The position numbers and the translations under genes were made by a program. Below the pieces are notes generated by a model. The model saw only the letters and a program-made list of their open reading frames with translations, was not told the DNA's origin and searched no databases. From the NCBI RefSeq assembly GCF_900634625.1, contig NC_041036.1:15991025-16055024 (forward strand): DNA of 64,000 nt, written 5' to 3'. Shown here piece by piece: positions 1-10,500 of the stretch. The DNA is from Parambassis ranga. Lineage: Eukaryota > Chordata > Actinopteri > Ambassidae. Numbering within the stretch: position 1 is the first letter of the stretch; each line of letters starts with the position of its first letter.

Positions 1-1081
1 ATTCATGAGATTCCTGTGTCCTCGTGCTACAGTGGAGTGCTGCAGATTGACCTCAGCTGGAACAGCCAGATGGGAAAGAGAGAGAGCGAGCAGAACACTG
101 TATAATGGAGAGTGAAAGAAATGAAATAATGAGAAGAGAAAATGAGACAGAGAGGGCAGGAGAACAATTTTTCTAGCAGGGTTGAGAGATGTGTGACCCT
201 GTGCTTTTTCTGCTGACTGCCCATTTTGGACAGGCCCAGAGGCTACGGCACAATGTTGGCTGAATGTTGCCACCGGGGGGGGACCTGACTGTCAAATTAA
301 ACGCTTTCTCAGAATGTGTTTCCCTGTGGTGTGCTTGGGTTTCAATGGGGAAAAAAGTACAATTTTCATGATTATTATCAGCGGTCAAATGCAGCTCTGG
401 GTGTCAGCTTCACTGTCACACTGAAGGAAGGAGTCCCAACAGGTCCCAAACAAGCAGCTGAACTCATCGCACAAACAAGCAGCTGCAAAAGTCTCATTTA
501 ATCATGTGACACTGGAACACAAGTCATTTCTGTGTAAATATGTGAAATCTGTATTTGCAACTGAATACAGTAAATGTTGTACAGAGCCAAGACATTTCTC
601 AGGAGAAGCATCAAGAAGATGAGGCTTTGAGAAGGGGCTCAGCAGTTAATAAGATTTCCAGTAACACAATGTCGCCTCTGTCACACACACACAAATGCAC
701 AGGGAATGTCCAGCATTTCCACTTCTAAAACACACACACAAGGATGACAGTCGCACAATTATATGTATTTTGTGTGCCTGGAATGTGCAGCAAAAGATAA
801 AAAAAAATGAAATTCTTCAGATAGTCTACTGAGATCGACAGTAAGGGGGAAAAATCAGGAAGAAGAAAATAACAGTGGAATTATATATCATGTATAGAGG
901 GGAAATCGGAGAAACCACAGAGCTGGAATGTTTACAGGGCACAAAAACGAATAGAGGGAAAATAAGGGCATGTTGGAATTTGTCCAGGGGGAGGGGAGGG
1001 GACATCAGATTGAGCAGAGGTCACGGTTGGGAAGGAGACACACACTGTATAAAAGGCAACAGCATAACTGAAGCTTGGAAT
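1..1081. other. Intergenic sequence, no gene recognised
   Basis: No conserved protein, RNA gene or complete repeat was recognised. The stretch holds short CA-rich microsatellite patches near 680-740 and purine-rich DNA near 840-1010. Small open frames here have no domain, splice structure or codon signal that would set them apart from chance. Confidence 0.6.
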
Positions 1082-1083
1082 TA

Positions 1084-1363
1084 CACTCAACAAAAATATA
1101 AACACAACACTTTTGTTTTTGCTCCCATGTTCCATGAGATGGACTTGAAGATCTAAACTTCATTCCAGATACACAATATTACCATTCCTCTCAAACATTG
1201 TTCACAAATCTGTCTAAATGTGTGATAGTGAGCACTTCTGCTTTGCTGAGATAATCCATCCCACCTCACAGGTGTGCCACATCAAGATGCTGATCTGACA
1301 TCATGATTAGTGCACAGGTGTACCTCAAACTGCCCACAATAAAAGGCCACCCTGAAATGTGCA
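1084..1363 (+). repeat. Tc1 terminal inverted repeat, left copy
   Basis: About 280 bp whose reverse complement matches 2435-2714 almost perfectly. The outer end carries the CACTCAACAAAAATAT terminus. The visible differences from the right copy are an A/G in the stretch AAACACAACAC and a C/T in GTTCCATGAG. Similarity stops abruptly just inside GAAATGTGCA. Confidence 0.9.
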
Positions 1364-1405
1364 TTTTGTTTCTGCTTTATTGGCGGTCTGGGGACTCAGA
1401 ACCAG

Positions 1406-2416
1406 TCAGTATCTGGTGTGACCACCATTTGCCTCATGCAGTGCAACACTTCTTCGCATAGAGTTTATCAGATTGTCTATTGTGGCCTGTGGAATGTTGG
1501 TCCACTCCTCTTCAATGGCTGTGCGAAGTTGCTGTATATTAGTGGGAACTGGTGCACGCTGTCGTATACGCCAGTCAAGCACATCCCAAACATGTTCAAT
1601 GGGTGACATGTCCGGTGAGTATGCTGGCCATGCAAGAACTGGGACATTTTCAGCTTCCAAGAATTGTGTACAGATCCTTGCAACATGGGGCCGTGCATTA
1701 TCTTGCTGAAACATGAGGTGATGTTCATGGATGTATGGCACAACAATGGGCCTCAGGATCTCATCACGGTATCTCTGTGCATTCAAAATGCCATCAATAA
1801 AATGCACCTGCGTTCTTCGTCCATAACAGATGCCTGCCCATACCATGACCCCACCACCACCATGGGCCACTCGATCCACAACATTGACATCAGCAAAGCG
1901 CTCACCCACACGACGCCACACACGCTGTCTGCCATCTGCCCTGAACAATGTAAACCGAGATTCATCCGTGAAGAGAACACCTCTCCAACGTGCTAGACGC
2001 CATCGAATGTGAGCATTTGCCCACTCAAGTCTGTTACGGCGACGATCTGGAGTCAGGTTAAGACCCCGATGAGGACGACGAGCATGCAGTTGAGCTTCCC
2101 TGAGACGGTTTCTGACAGTTTGTGCAGAAATTGTTTGGTTATGCAAACCAATTGTTTCAGCAGCTGTCTGAGTGGCTGGTCTCAGACGATCTCGGAGGTG
2201 AACCTGCTGGATGTGGAGGTCCTGGGCTGGTGTGGTTACTCGTGGTCTGCGGTTGTGAGGCCGGTTGGATGTACTGCCATATTCTCTGAAACGCCTTTGG
2301 AGACGGCTTATGGTGGAGAAATGAACATTCAATGCACGAGCAACAGATCTGGTTGACATTCCTGCTGTCAGCATGCCAATTGCACGCTCCCTCAATGCTT
2401 GTGGCATCTGTGGCAT
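1406..2416 (-). CDS. Tc1-like DDE transposase, intact
   Basis: Encodes a 336-aa cut-and-paste transposase that binds the element's inverted repeats and moves the element through DDE catalysis in the nucleus. The ATG at 2416 is chosen as start; an open frame continues five codons upstream to a TTG but has no other ATG. Seen in the protein: an N-terminal paired-like helix-turn-helix (about residues 8-45), an RRPR stretch at 56-59 in the place of the usual GRPR motif, a second helix-turn-helix (about 80-115), then the catalytic domain. The triad is D151 (FTDESRF), D239 (QQDNARPH) and E274 (SPIEHVWD), with 34 residues between the second D and the E, which is the DD34E signature of the Tc1 family. 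The glycine-rich GGGGVMVWAG block is present. There is no frameshift or internal stop, and length is typical for the family, so the copy could encode active enzyme; activity itself cannot be judged from sequence. Confidence 0.93.
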   Translation of the reverse strand: MPQMPQALRERAIGMLTAGMSTRSVARALNVHFSTISRLQRRFREYGSTSNRPHNRRPRVTTPAQDLHIQQVHLRDRLRPATQTAAETIGLHNQTISAQTVRNRLREAQLHARRPHRGLNLTPDRRRNRLEWANAHIRWRLARWRGVLFTDESRFTLFRADGRQRVWRRVGERFADVNVVDRVAHGGGGVMVWAGICYGRRTQVHFIDGILNAQRYRDEILRPIVVPYIHEHHLMFQQDNARPHVARICTQFLEAENVPVLAWPAYSPDMSPIEHVWDVLDWRIRQRAPVPTNIQQLRTAIEEEWTNIPQATIDNLINSMRRSVALHEANGGHTRY

Positions 2417-2434
2417 TTTGCTGTGAGACAAAAC

Positions 2435-2714
2435 TGCACATTTCAGGGTGGCCTTTTATTGTGGGCAGTTTGAGGTACACCTGTGCACTAATCATGATGT
2501 CAGATCAGCATCTTGATGTGGCACACCTGTGAGGTGGGATGGATTATCTCAGCAAAGCAGAAGTGCTCACTATCACACATTTAGACAGATTTGTGAACAA
2601 TGTTTGAGAGGAATGGTAATATTGTGTATCTGGAATGAAGTTTAGATCTTCAAGTCCATCTCATGAAACATGGGAGCAAAAACAAAAGTGTTGCGTTTAT
2701 ATTTTTGTTGAGTG
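2435..2714 (-). repeat. Tc1 terminal inverted repeat, right copy
   Basis: Mirror of the left repeat. It begins just upstream of the transposase start and probably contains its promoter. It ends at GTTGAGTG, followed by the TA target duplication. Confidence 0.9.
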
Positions 2715-2716
2715 TA

Positions 2717-5700
2717 GTTTCCTAACCTCCTAAACCCTGGCTGTGCAACCGACACACTACCAAACACACACCTGGGCTGGCTGTTCTGAATGATGAGCAA
2801 ATGTGTACATGTTCAGCAACAACCATTCTAGTACAATGCTGCTTAGCTTCAGACAAACTGTACTTTGACATCTCAGTTACAAATGTAACTGAGAACATAC
2901 AAACATAATTACAACAAATGACAAGCTGTAATGGAATTTATGCTCAAAACCTCTGCATAGGTATGCACTGAATGCACTTCTTGTCCACAATTTAACGAAT
3001 ACATGAAATATCCCATTAAACAGAGATTGATTTGTCTGCAAATGTTAATTATATGCAAATATTTTTATTCTAACAGCACCTTCCGTAAGCATTTATTTCC
3101 CTAAATACCCAGATTTTTTTGGAAAAAAAAGAATGTTCAGTGGAGTAAGTTGGCAGACTGCAGGCTTTTAGCCCTGATAAGGGATCGTATAGCTGGAGGA
3201 AGGGGTAATAGGGTAGTAATGGTACTAAGGGATATCAGAATATCAGAGAGATGAGGAAAGAGGCTAGGATGAAGGAGAACACAGGGATTTAACAGAAAAG
3301 GTTGAAAGAGAAAGATTGTTGGAGTGATGCAGTGAAAGTCAGAGGGATTTTTACAATTCAAGAAGGCAGAAGAAGGAGAAAAGGGGATGACTGAGGAGCC
3401 GGAAAGTTTTCTTGCTTAAAAAAGTTTCAAATTCTTTATTTGCTAAGATAAGTGATAGATAAGATGGATCTTTATTGATCCCTGAGGGGACAGTAAAGTT
3501 GTTAAAGCCTACACTATATACAGCCCCACATTTATTGAGCCTGTTATCCTTCGACAACACTCCTGAGTTTAGAGTGAAACTGATCTCTACCAAGAACCTG
3601 CAGTTCACCTTAGAAACCGACCAGTGTGGTGTTTGTTTAGCGTACACTCAACACGCCATGTAACTTGGCAAAAGGCCACAGAGTTTCACATAGATTCAAC
3701 CAATCATTACAAATGACGCATCCTGCAGAGCAACACGGGAAAGAGGCCTGACAGGGCTGTGGGTGAGAAATCTGGGTTTTTAGATACGGGCCTTGGAAGC
3801 TAGTTGAAGCTGCTCTGTTGGTGGAGTTCTTACATGGTTTGGTCACTTTCTGACACCTCTGCCTGGCATTTCTTTGGAGATTTCCCTCCCTCCCATAGGC
3901 ACACAGCAAGATAGGGATAGAGATAGAGAAATGATGAACAGCTGCAAACACACACACACACTTCCCGTTATCTCGGGCTGTCACTGTGTCAACCCTCTCC
4001 ATAGCCGTTCGGTGTCACACTGGTGTCTAGCCGTCTCCCTCTGCCACTCTTTTGTTCTGTGTTGAAGAAAGCGCAGGGCCGCAGCATCATAGTATGAATG
4101 ACTTGAAAGCTCTGATCTGAATGTGCGCATACACAGGCACACAGAGAGCTTAGAAGTAATATGGCCTCCACACACATTGCTTCTAGTCAGTGTGCAGTTC
4201 GGCTTGCTTTGTAGACAGCATCTGTTCTGTGCCCCGTCATCTTCCCTTTACACCCCACCCTCTGTGACAGGTGGAGGGGATTCTAAGCTAAGAAGGCACC
4301 AATGACACATGGTTAGTGTTTCGCCTACACACATGGACGCTCATATATACACACCTGCTGTGGGGCAGTGCTACAGTGCCCTGTGGTGCCAGGCAGGCTG
4401 AGCGGCACGCTGCATGTTTACACCACCTGCTCTCAGGCCAAACACAGGACGAGGGATTAGAACTGACAGCACGCAGAAGAACAGCAACACACATGCAGCA
4501 GACAGATGTACATAAAACCCTTAAACTATCCAAGAAGTCAACTAGGTCAAACATATTCTTTCATCTACACACACAAATCTCCAAACTCATCCATCAGAAG
4601 GCTGCTCACACCCACTGAGACAGATAAGTGTGTAAACCTATCTTCTTGAAGCTGAGTTTTCTTACCTAGAGGGGAGCTGTTCAGCTCTCTACTAACACAA
4701 CACTGCCCTTTTGGCCTAAGACTAATTTCTATAAACACTCTTGTAGAGCGGGTCTGACCCCCGCCACCCAGCATCAACACACAGCTTCTACACAAACGTC
4801 TTCTGTGCTACTTAAAAAAAAATTGGGAACAGGATATATAACCCGATGTTACATTAAGTTTAACCAAAGAATACATGGACAAGGACAGAATCAAACCACT
4901 GAGCTTTAGAGATTTGATTCAGAAAAAGATTTTAAAGCATGTTCAAGACTGAATAAGATTTAGTAAGTCTGTAATAACTGAATTGAAACTCAAGATGAGG
5001 CTTTTGATAAGAAAGTAATGTTTATGAGAAATAGCATTGTGTGCTGCCACAGGAAGAACCGATGTTATCTTGGCTAAGCTGGCAGCATCTGGGTCAGCTT
5101 CCACAAGAACACTTATAGACTCAATATGCCAGAGAGGCTGGGAATGCTGGGAACCTTCCTGGGGAATGTCTTGTCTTCTGTGGAAAACATGCCACAGGGC
5201 ATGAAGCTGTGCGTTGACAATGTGTGTGTGTACATGTATGGGAGCTCTCCTGATAGTGGTTCTATTTTGGAGACATTTCTTAGTTATCTGGCATTACCAG
5301 GCCCGAGGAGGCGAGAGGCAGGTCTGTATCCATTCTCAGTGTGATCAAGCTGAGCTGCCAAAGAAAGAACGAGTAGGTGTAGCCACCTCCATGCAGGCAC
5401 ACACAAAAAAAGACAACGAACCACTTGGATGTGCATTTGTTAAAGTGGTAATTGTTCCACAACAGTAATTGCCACAGCGGAGCCTGCAGATAATTACACT
5501 GTGCACAATGACAAATCGCTGCACAAACAACTTGACTGACTGGGGCTTAAATTATCTGGAAAAATGCACATTACCACAGATATAGATGCATAAAGTCCAC
5601 ATACATGAACAAACACACACACAACTGAACAGTAGCAAACACAGCAGACCTCCTATGGTGGATTCCACACATTTCAGTCTAGCTATCAAGGACATGTTGA

Positions 5701-7480
5701 TCCTTCTCTGTTTTCCAAATTACAGGGTAGAAGAAAAAAAAACAGGATCATGAAGGGGAGGGAGAGAGGGATTGGCCAGGGGAGGGAGCAATGATGGGTT
5801 AAGGTGTACAGGAACAGCTGGTCTTCAGAAAAAAACTGGAGGGAGTGGGCGGACGGAGGACAGAGAGAGAATAGGGTAGGAGAATAAACAGACTAAAGAT
5901 TAATATTTCCTGAGAGATGTGCAGAATATTTAATGAAGACCAGTTATTATGACTGACATGAGCAAAACGAGACAGCCGCGTGCCTAGTTGGCCGGCGCAC
6001 AATGAATTATGTGTGCTATCCTGTGTGCTCTGTACACACAGATGCACTGAGTGGCACCCAAGCAAACACAGCGGTTACTGTCCACAGATCAACAGCACAA
6101 TATCTTGCAAACACAGCACCAAAAATAAGCTCACACGTACCCAGCTCTGTCAATAGATGCAATCTGTCTTAAATGCAGACAGATTTATGTACTGTGTACA
6201 ACCACCACACTCCCACCTCTCATTCAGCTGTGCCTCTGCCTGGACTCTGAAGAATGAAATTAATTTTGAAAACGTAAAAACTGAACATTCACAGTCAATT
6301 AGCACTGCATTTTACCGCATGCCACTTTAAAACAGCACCTTGCTGTTACACTGAACCTAGTAAATGCATATCATGCATAATTCTTATGTATAAAGATAAA
6401 AACATTGACTAAGCTTAAGAAGTCCACTTATTTGTATGGATTTCTCAAAATTTCAGCTGCTTGTTTTAGTAAAGGCCCAACAGATTTGAACACCTGCAAT
6501 AACATTTGAACACTCTTCTGTAATTCTAACCATGAAGCATATAAGCATGATAGATATTCTATAGGCTTTGGAGCCCTCTGCAGGATTAGACAAGCACCAC
6601 TAAATCAAATAGTCCAGTGTAATCCATCCCCGAGGTTTGCCATATACCATGCAAACACACATTAGAAAAAGCTTTACATCAACTTCACCAAAACACAAGC
6701 AAATACTTCAAAATAATATTTTTGTAAGTTCAGATATAAACATCAACACTTCTAGCTGCCCTAAAAATGACAAAAGTGCACTGCATTTCATATGCCATCA
6801 TAGATTCATACCCAGCTTTTCCAAAAAGCCCCATTGCCTAGTGGTGATTATAAAGTAAACGTCTTCATTAACAGTGGAGGGAATTTATTATATATTTGTT
6901 TCCACCTCTAGGTGGCACTGTGGGCCTGAATCAAGCTGCTAAATCATGACATCATTCTTTCCTTTACCGTCAACTGCACTGCTTATGGAAATGTAATCAT
7001 CTGCCTTTGTTAAACAGAACCATTTTCATTGGTCACCATGGTATCAGAGATCAATCTGTACAAAGCATGTCTGATACATGAAAACAGTGGCAGGAACAAA
7101 GGATCAAAATGGAAAATAAAGTGGGCACTTTGACATTCGAGTGTCTGGTCACTGATGAGAAGCTACAATGGATCAGTGACAGAACAGCTCCCAAAAAGGC
7201 TTTTTTAACTGCTTGATGCAACGGCACCCAATCAGGAGCAACTATTTAAGTGATGTGAGAACTGAAAAACTCTGCTCTTTAGACTAAATGACATTTAAAC
7301 CTGACCTGTTACATCAGCTATGGGTGAATTAAGGCAAACACTGACTTCGTTTAGTGCTTCTTTCAGCAAGGTAACAACTTTAGATCATCTATATTTCCAG
7401 TTTTGTAGCTACACATTAGATAAGGAATACAACCCAAATGCTCTCACAAGTTTGAAAAGAAAGACACACACAGGATTTGA
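2717..7480. other. Intergenic sequence between transposon and rps19
   Basis: No conserved coding sequence was recognised in this 4.8 kb. It contains a short interspersed-repeat tail near 3455-3495 and scattered CA repeats (3940-3962, 5605-5625). Nothing in it resembles an exon with splice sites and conserved protein. The 3' flank of rps19 lies at its right edge. Confidence 0.55.
3453..3497 (-). repeat. Retroelement 3' tail fragment
   Basis: On the minus strand this reads CCCTCAGGGATCAATAAAG followed by a tail rich in ATCT units. This is the familiar 3' end of fish LINE/SINE copies whose tail reads 'cctcagggatcaataaagt' before a short microsatellite. The 5' extent is unclear because similarity could not be followed inward with confidence. 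The family name is not assigned. Confidence 0.45.
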
Positions 7481-7495
7481 CTTTCTCCAAAAAGA

Positions 7496-7501
7496 TTTAT
7501 T
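7496..7501 (-). terminator. rps19: rps19 polyadenylation signal AATAAA overlapping the stop codon
   Basis: The stop codon TAA (7502-7500) is the start of TAATAAATC, so the canonical AATAAA begins inside the stop codon. The 3' UTR would then be only about 15-30 nt. Very short 3' UTRs are usual for vertebrate ribosomal-protein mRNAs. Confidence 0.8.
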
Positions 7502-7529
7502 AAACAGACTTCTTGTTTGCAGCTGCAAC
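7500..7529 (-). CDS. rps19: rps19 last coding exon
   Basis: Encodes VAAANKKSV and the stop. The acceptor is a pyrimidine tract followed by AACAG. The C-terminal SV differs from the single H that ends human RPS19. Confidence 0.95.
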   Translation of the reverse strand, partial: VAAANKKSV

Positions 7530-10500
7530 CTGTTAAAGGAAAAAAACATCATAAGGAAATGTTTGGAAGTTACATCCTGTAGTAAATTAAACATTTTTGC
7601 TCATTTCAATTAAAATTACTAGCTGTAAAGAGGAAGTATTTTCATGATTTGACCATATCATGTGTGAGGCTGAAGCAAAACACAATTTAAACCCATTAGT
7701 ATTTCCAACTGCTTAATATTCTACGTTAACCTTTATAGTCTATTCCACTGCGTTTCAATAAAGTCTACAACATTGGGGAAGTAACATGTGTTACAGCTGT
7801 TGTCAAAAACCATTTTGAATTGTCTGTTGATACATGACAGAAACCACACTCCCAAGACAAAAATCACTTTCAAAAAGTCATCAGAAACGACAAGACACAG
7901 GAGATACACGTTTCTGCCGGTTTTGTGCAGCAGGCAGGCGGGGCTCAGCCCAGGTCTGCTCATCTACATATAGCTCATTAGCATGGGTAAACAAGGAGAA
8001 AACTGGTGCCATACGGCAGACTTGCCAAGCATAAAATTCCCCTCATCTTGTTTACCCCTTTTACCCTTGGATTATCACAATGTTGCTGCCTCTCCCTGAT
8101 TTTTGACAAGGCCCAACTGTAATGTGTTTTTTTAAGGAAAGGCTAAAACACTTAGTAGTGTTTAACTTTCTTTGCCGGCAGAGGAAGATTTGCCCAAGGA
8201 CAATGTTTTGTCTTGAATTTTGAAGTGAAACAGGGACCAAGCACAAGTTAAACTTCAGGATGTGTCTACAGCTCAGCTCCACAGATCCATACTGCCAGAC
8301 TTGGTACAATTTAAAATTATTTTAAGAAACAAGCATGGTCAAGATGTCAAGACATCAGTACATCATTTTACATATTTAAGGTTGTCAGGTTGAGACAGCA
8401 AATGCTTACTGTGATCATTTTTCACTTTTGTTCCCTCTGTCCATCTTTTCTTAATGACTTAAGTTCTGTTTGTCAGTGTACCAACAGCAACTTGCATAAA
8501 ATATAGAATTTTCCGAGGTGTAGATTATATTAAAAAGCATATGCCAAATATGGTTTTGCATTCTTTCACATTATTAGTGAACAGACTAGGTTCTTACCTG
8601 GCCAGCAATTCTGTCCAGGTCTCTGGTTCCCTGGGAGGTTAGTCTGCGACCACTGGAAAGTTAAAAACAAAAGTTAACATTTTAACCTATACACCTTGAT
8701 CAAAGATAGGTTTTAATTAAATACATAAATAAATTCCTTTATGCAGCATGGACCACAATACTACATTAACAAACAACTGATCAATTTTCTATTCCTATGT
8801 TTTGGCAAAAAATAAATAAATCAATTCCACAGTGCTGAACATTTGCCAATTCAAATTAAATTTCCTTTCTTGCTCAATTCAAATGAATAAAACCAAGCTA
8901 ATCAATTAGGGCTCTTGTTACAGGATGATTGCATCTTTACTGCAGGCTCCAAGAGTAAAAATTCTAGCCTATGCATTTAAAGATTTCACAGTAATTCTGC
9001 ATCATATTGAGACTGTTCCACTTCATGAATTTAAAGACAAGGCAAAAGGAGTTGACAGTTTTACTGAACAATGCTGGGTGTAGGTGTAAACCATGGTGCT
9101 TAGTGCTACAACATACAAGTTAGAGTGTGATTGTTCAACAACCTTATGATTGTGATGTCTTGCTTAATCCTCAAGAGAGTACAGTACACAATTGGTAGTA
9201 CACTAAATGGTGGGCTAAGAAGTCTCAGAATAAAGAACACTGTTAGGAACTGTCCAGATTGCACAGAAATGTTTTAGCTGAGAAAATTCTGATATCTACA
9301 TAAGAAACAGCCACCATAAATGATGATTTTGTTACACACAGATCAATGTTAAGCAGTTATAGAGTCTTTAAAGAGTTGGGTATTATAATCGGGATAAGCA
9401 CTCACCCATTGGGATCCTTCTCAATCATCTTGAGGAGCTCGAGGGCCTGCAGCACCTTGCGAGCCACATTTTTTGATCCTACACTGTAGTGGGCAGGGCA
9501 CACACCATTCCTTTGGCGGCTGCCATAGATCTTTGTCATGGAGCCAACACCAGCACCACCACGGAGGTACAGGTGGCGAACTGTGGATGCTGTGGGAGCA
9601 GAAAGACGCACGTCATCATTTATGTGAGAGTGAACTGAAGCTCTGAGTTTATTACAAACTACTGCATAGCATTTTTAATGAAATTTAGGCAAGTAATTTG
9701 ACCTAAATGACAAAAAAAAAACTAAGTCCAATAGTCTTTTCCCAAATATTCATGCAAGAACTCAAATGTCTCAATTTGTTGGATGGCTGTCAAACAGCCT
9801 CTACCTTGCCATTAACTACAACAAAATCTGTCACGTCCAAAAACAAAGTGAATGCAGATGTGCTCTATATCTTCGCCTCCATATTCTACCTAGACACCAT
9901 TAACAGCATGAACCAAAAACTGTGTGACAGGGCAACTGAATGTGATTCTCCAACCACCGTCTACATCTCATGTGCGCCAATAGCCTGAAAGTGGGAGCAT
10001 GCGATGTGACGATAAAAGATTGTGAAGGATTAGAACGTGTTATTGTTCACAGGGCACTTTCTATTACTTCCAGGTCTATGGTCGCGCAGCAGCATAGTTT
10101 TTTTTGTCCGAGTCATTTGATTTTGAGTATCTGCCGATACCAACATCCGATCCTAGCAACTTAGTCGTTGCAGCAAAACGTGTGCGTGTGCATGCGCGTC
10201 CACAGCGCCACGCTAGGAGATTCCACACACGCTGCGGCTCATCGAGGTCTCAAACCAAAAGCGACTGTCAAACCCCTACACTACAGGACACAGAGCCACC
10301 CTGCACAGAAGGCATTAACTTTGAGAGCCCTAACATATATCCGAGTCCTGATCGGGAGGTAATGTCCGATTCCCATTGAGTCTGAAATCACGTAATTGGG
10401 CCCGATTTCCAATCTCGTGATCGGATCGGGCATCCCTAGTTCTGTGCATACGTTCGTACATCCAATGCTGAGCTAATAAATGTTATACTAAACATTTATA

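Larger units (their letters stand above)
1084..2714 (-). mobile_element. Tc1-family DNA transposon, apparently full length
   Basis: The element is bounded by terminal inverted repeats that start CACTCAACAAAAATATAAAC and by a TA dinucleotide on each side (1082-1083 and 2715-2716), the target-site duplication expected of Tc1/mariner insertions. The inverted repeats run about 280 bp (1084-1363 and 2435-2714). By eye they differ at only two positions, both near the outer ends, which points to a recent insertion. One transposase gene lies between them on the minus strand. Total length is about 1.63 kb, normal for fish Tc1 elements with long repeats. It lies outside any recognised gene. Confidence 0.95.

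Noticed and set aside
2417..2431. Five extra codons upstream of the transposase ATG
   Set aside because: They would need a TTG start; the ATG at 2416 is the plausible eukaryotic start.
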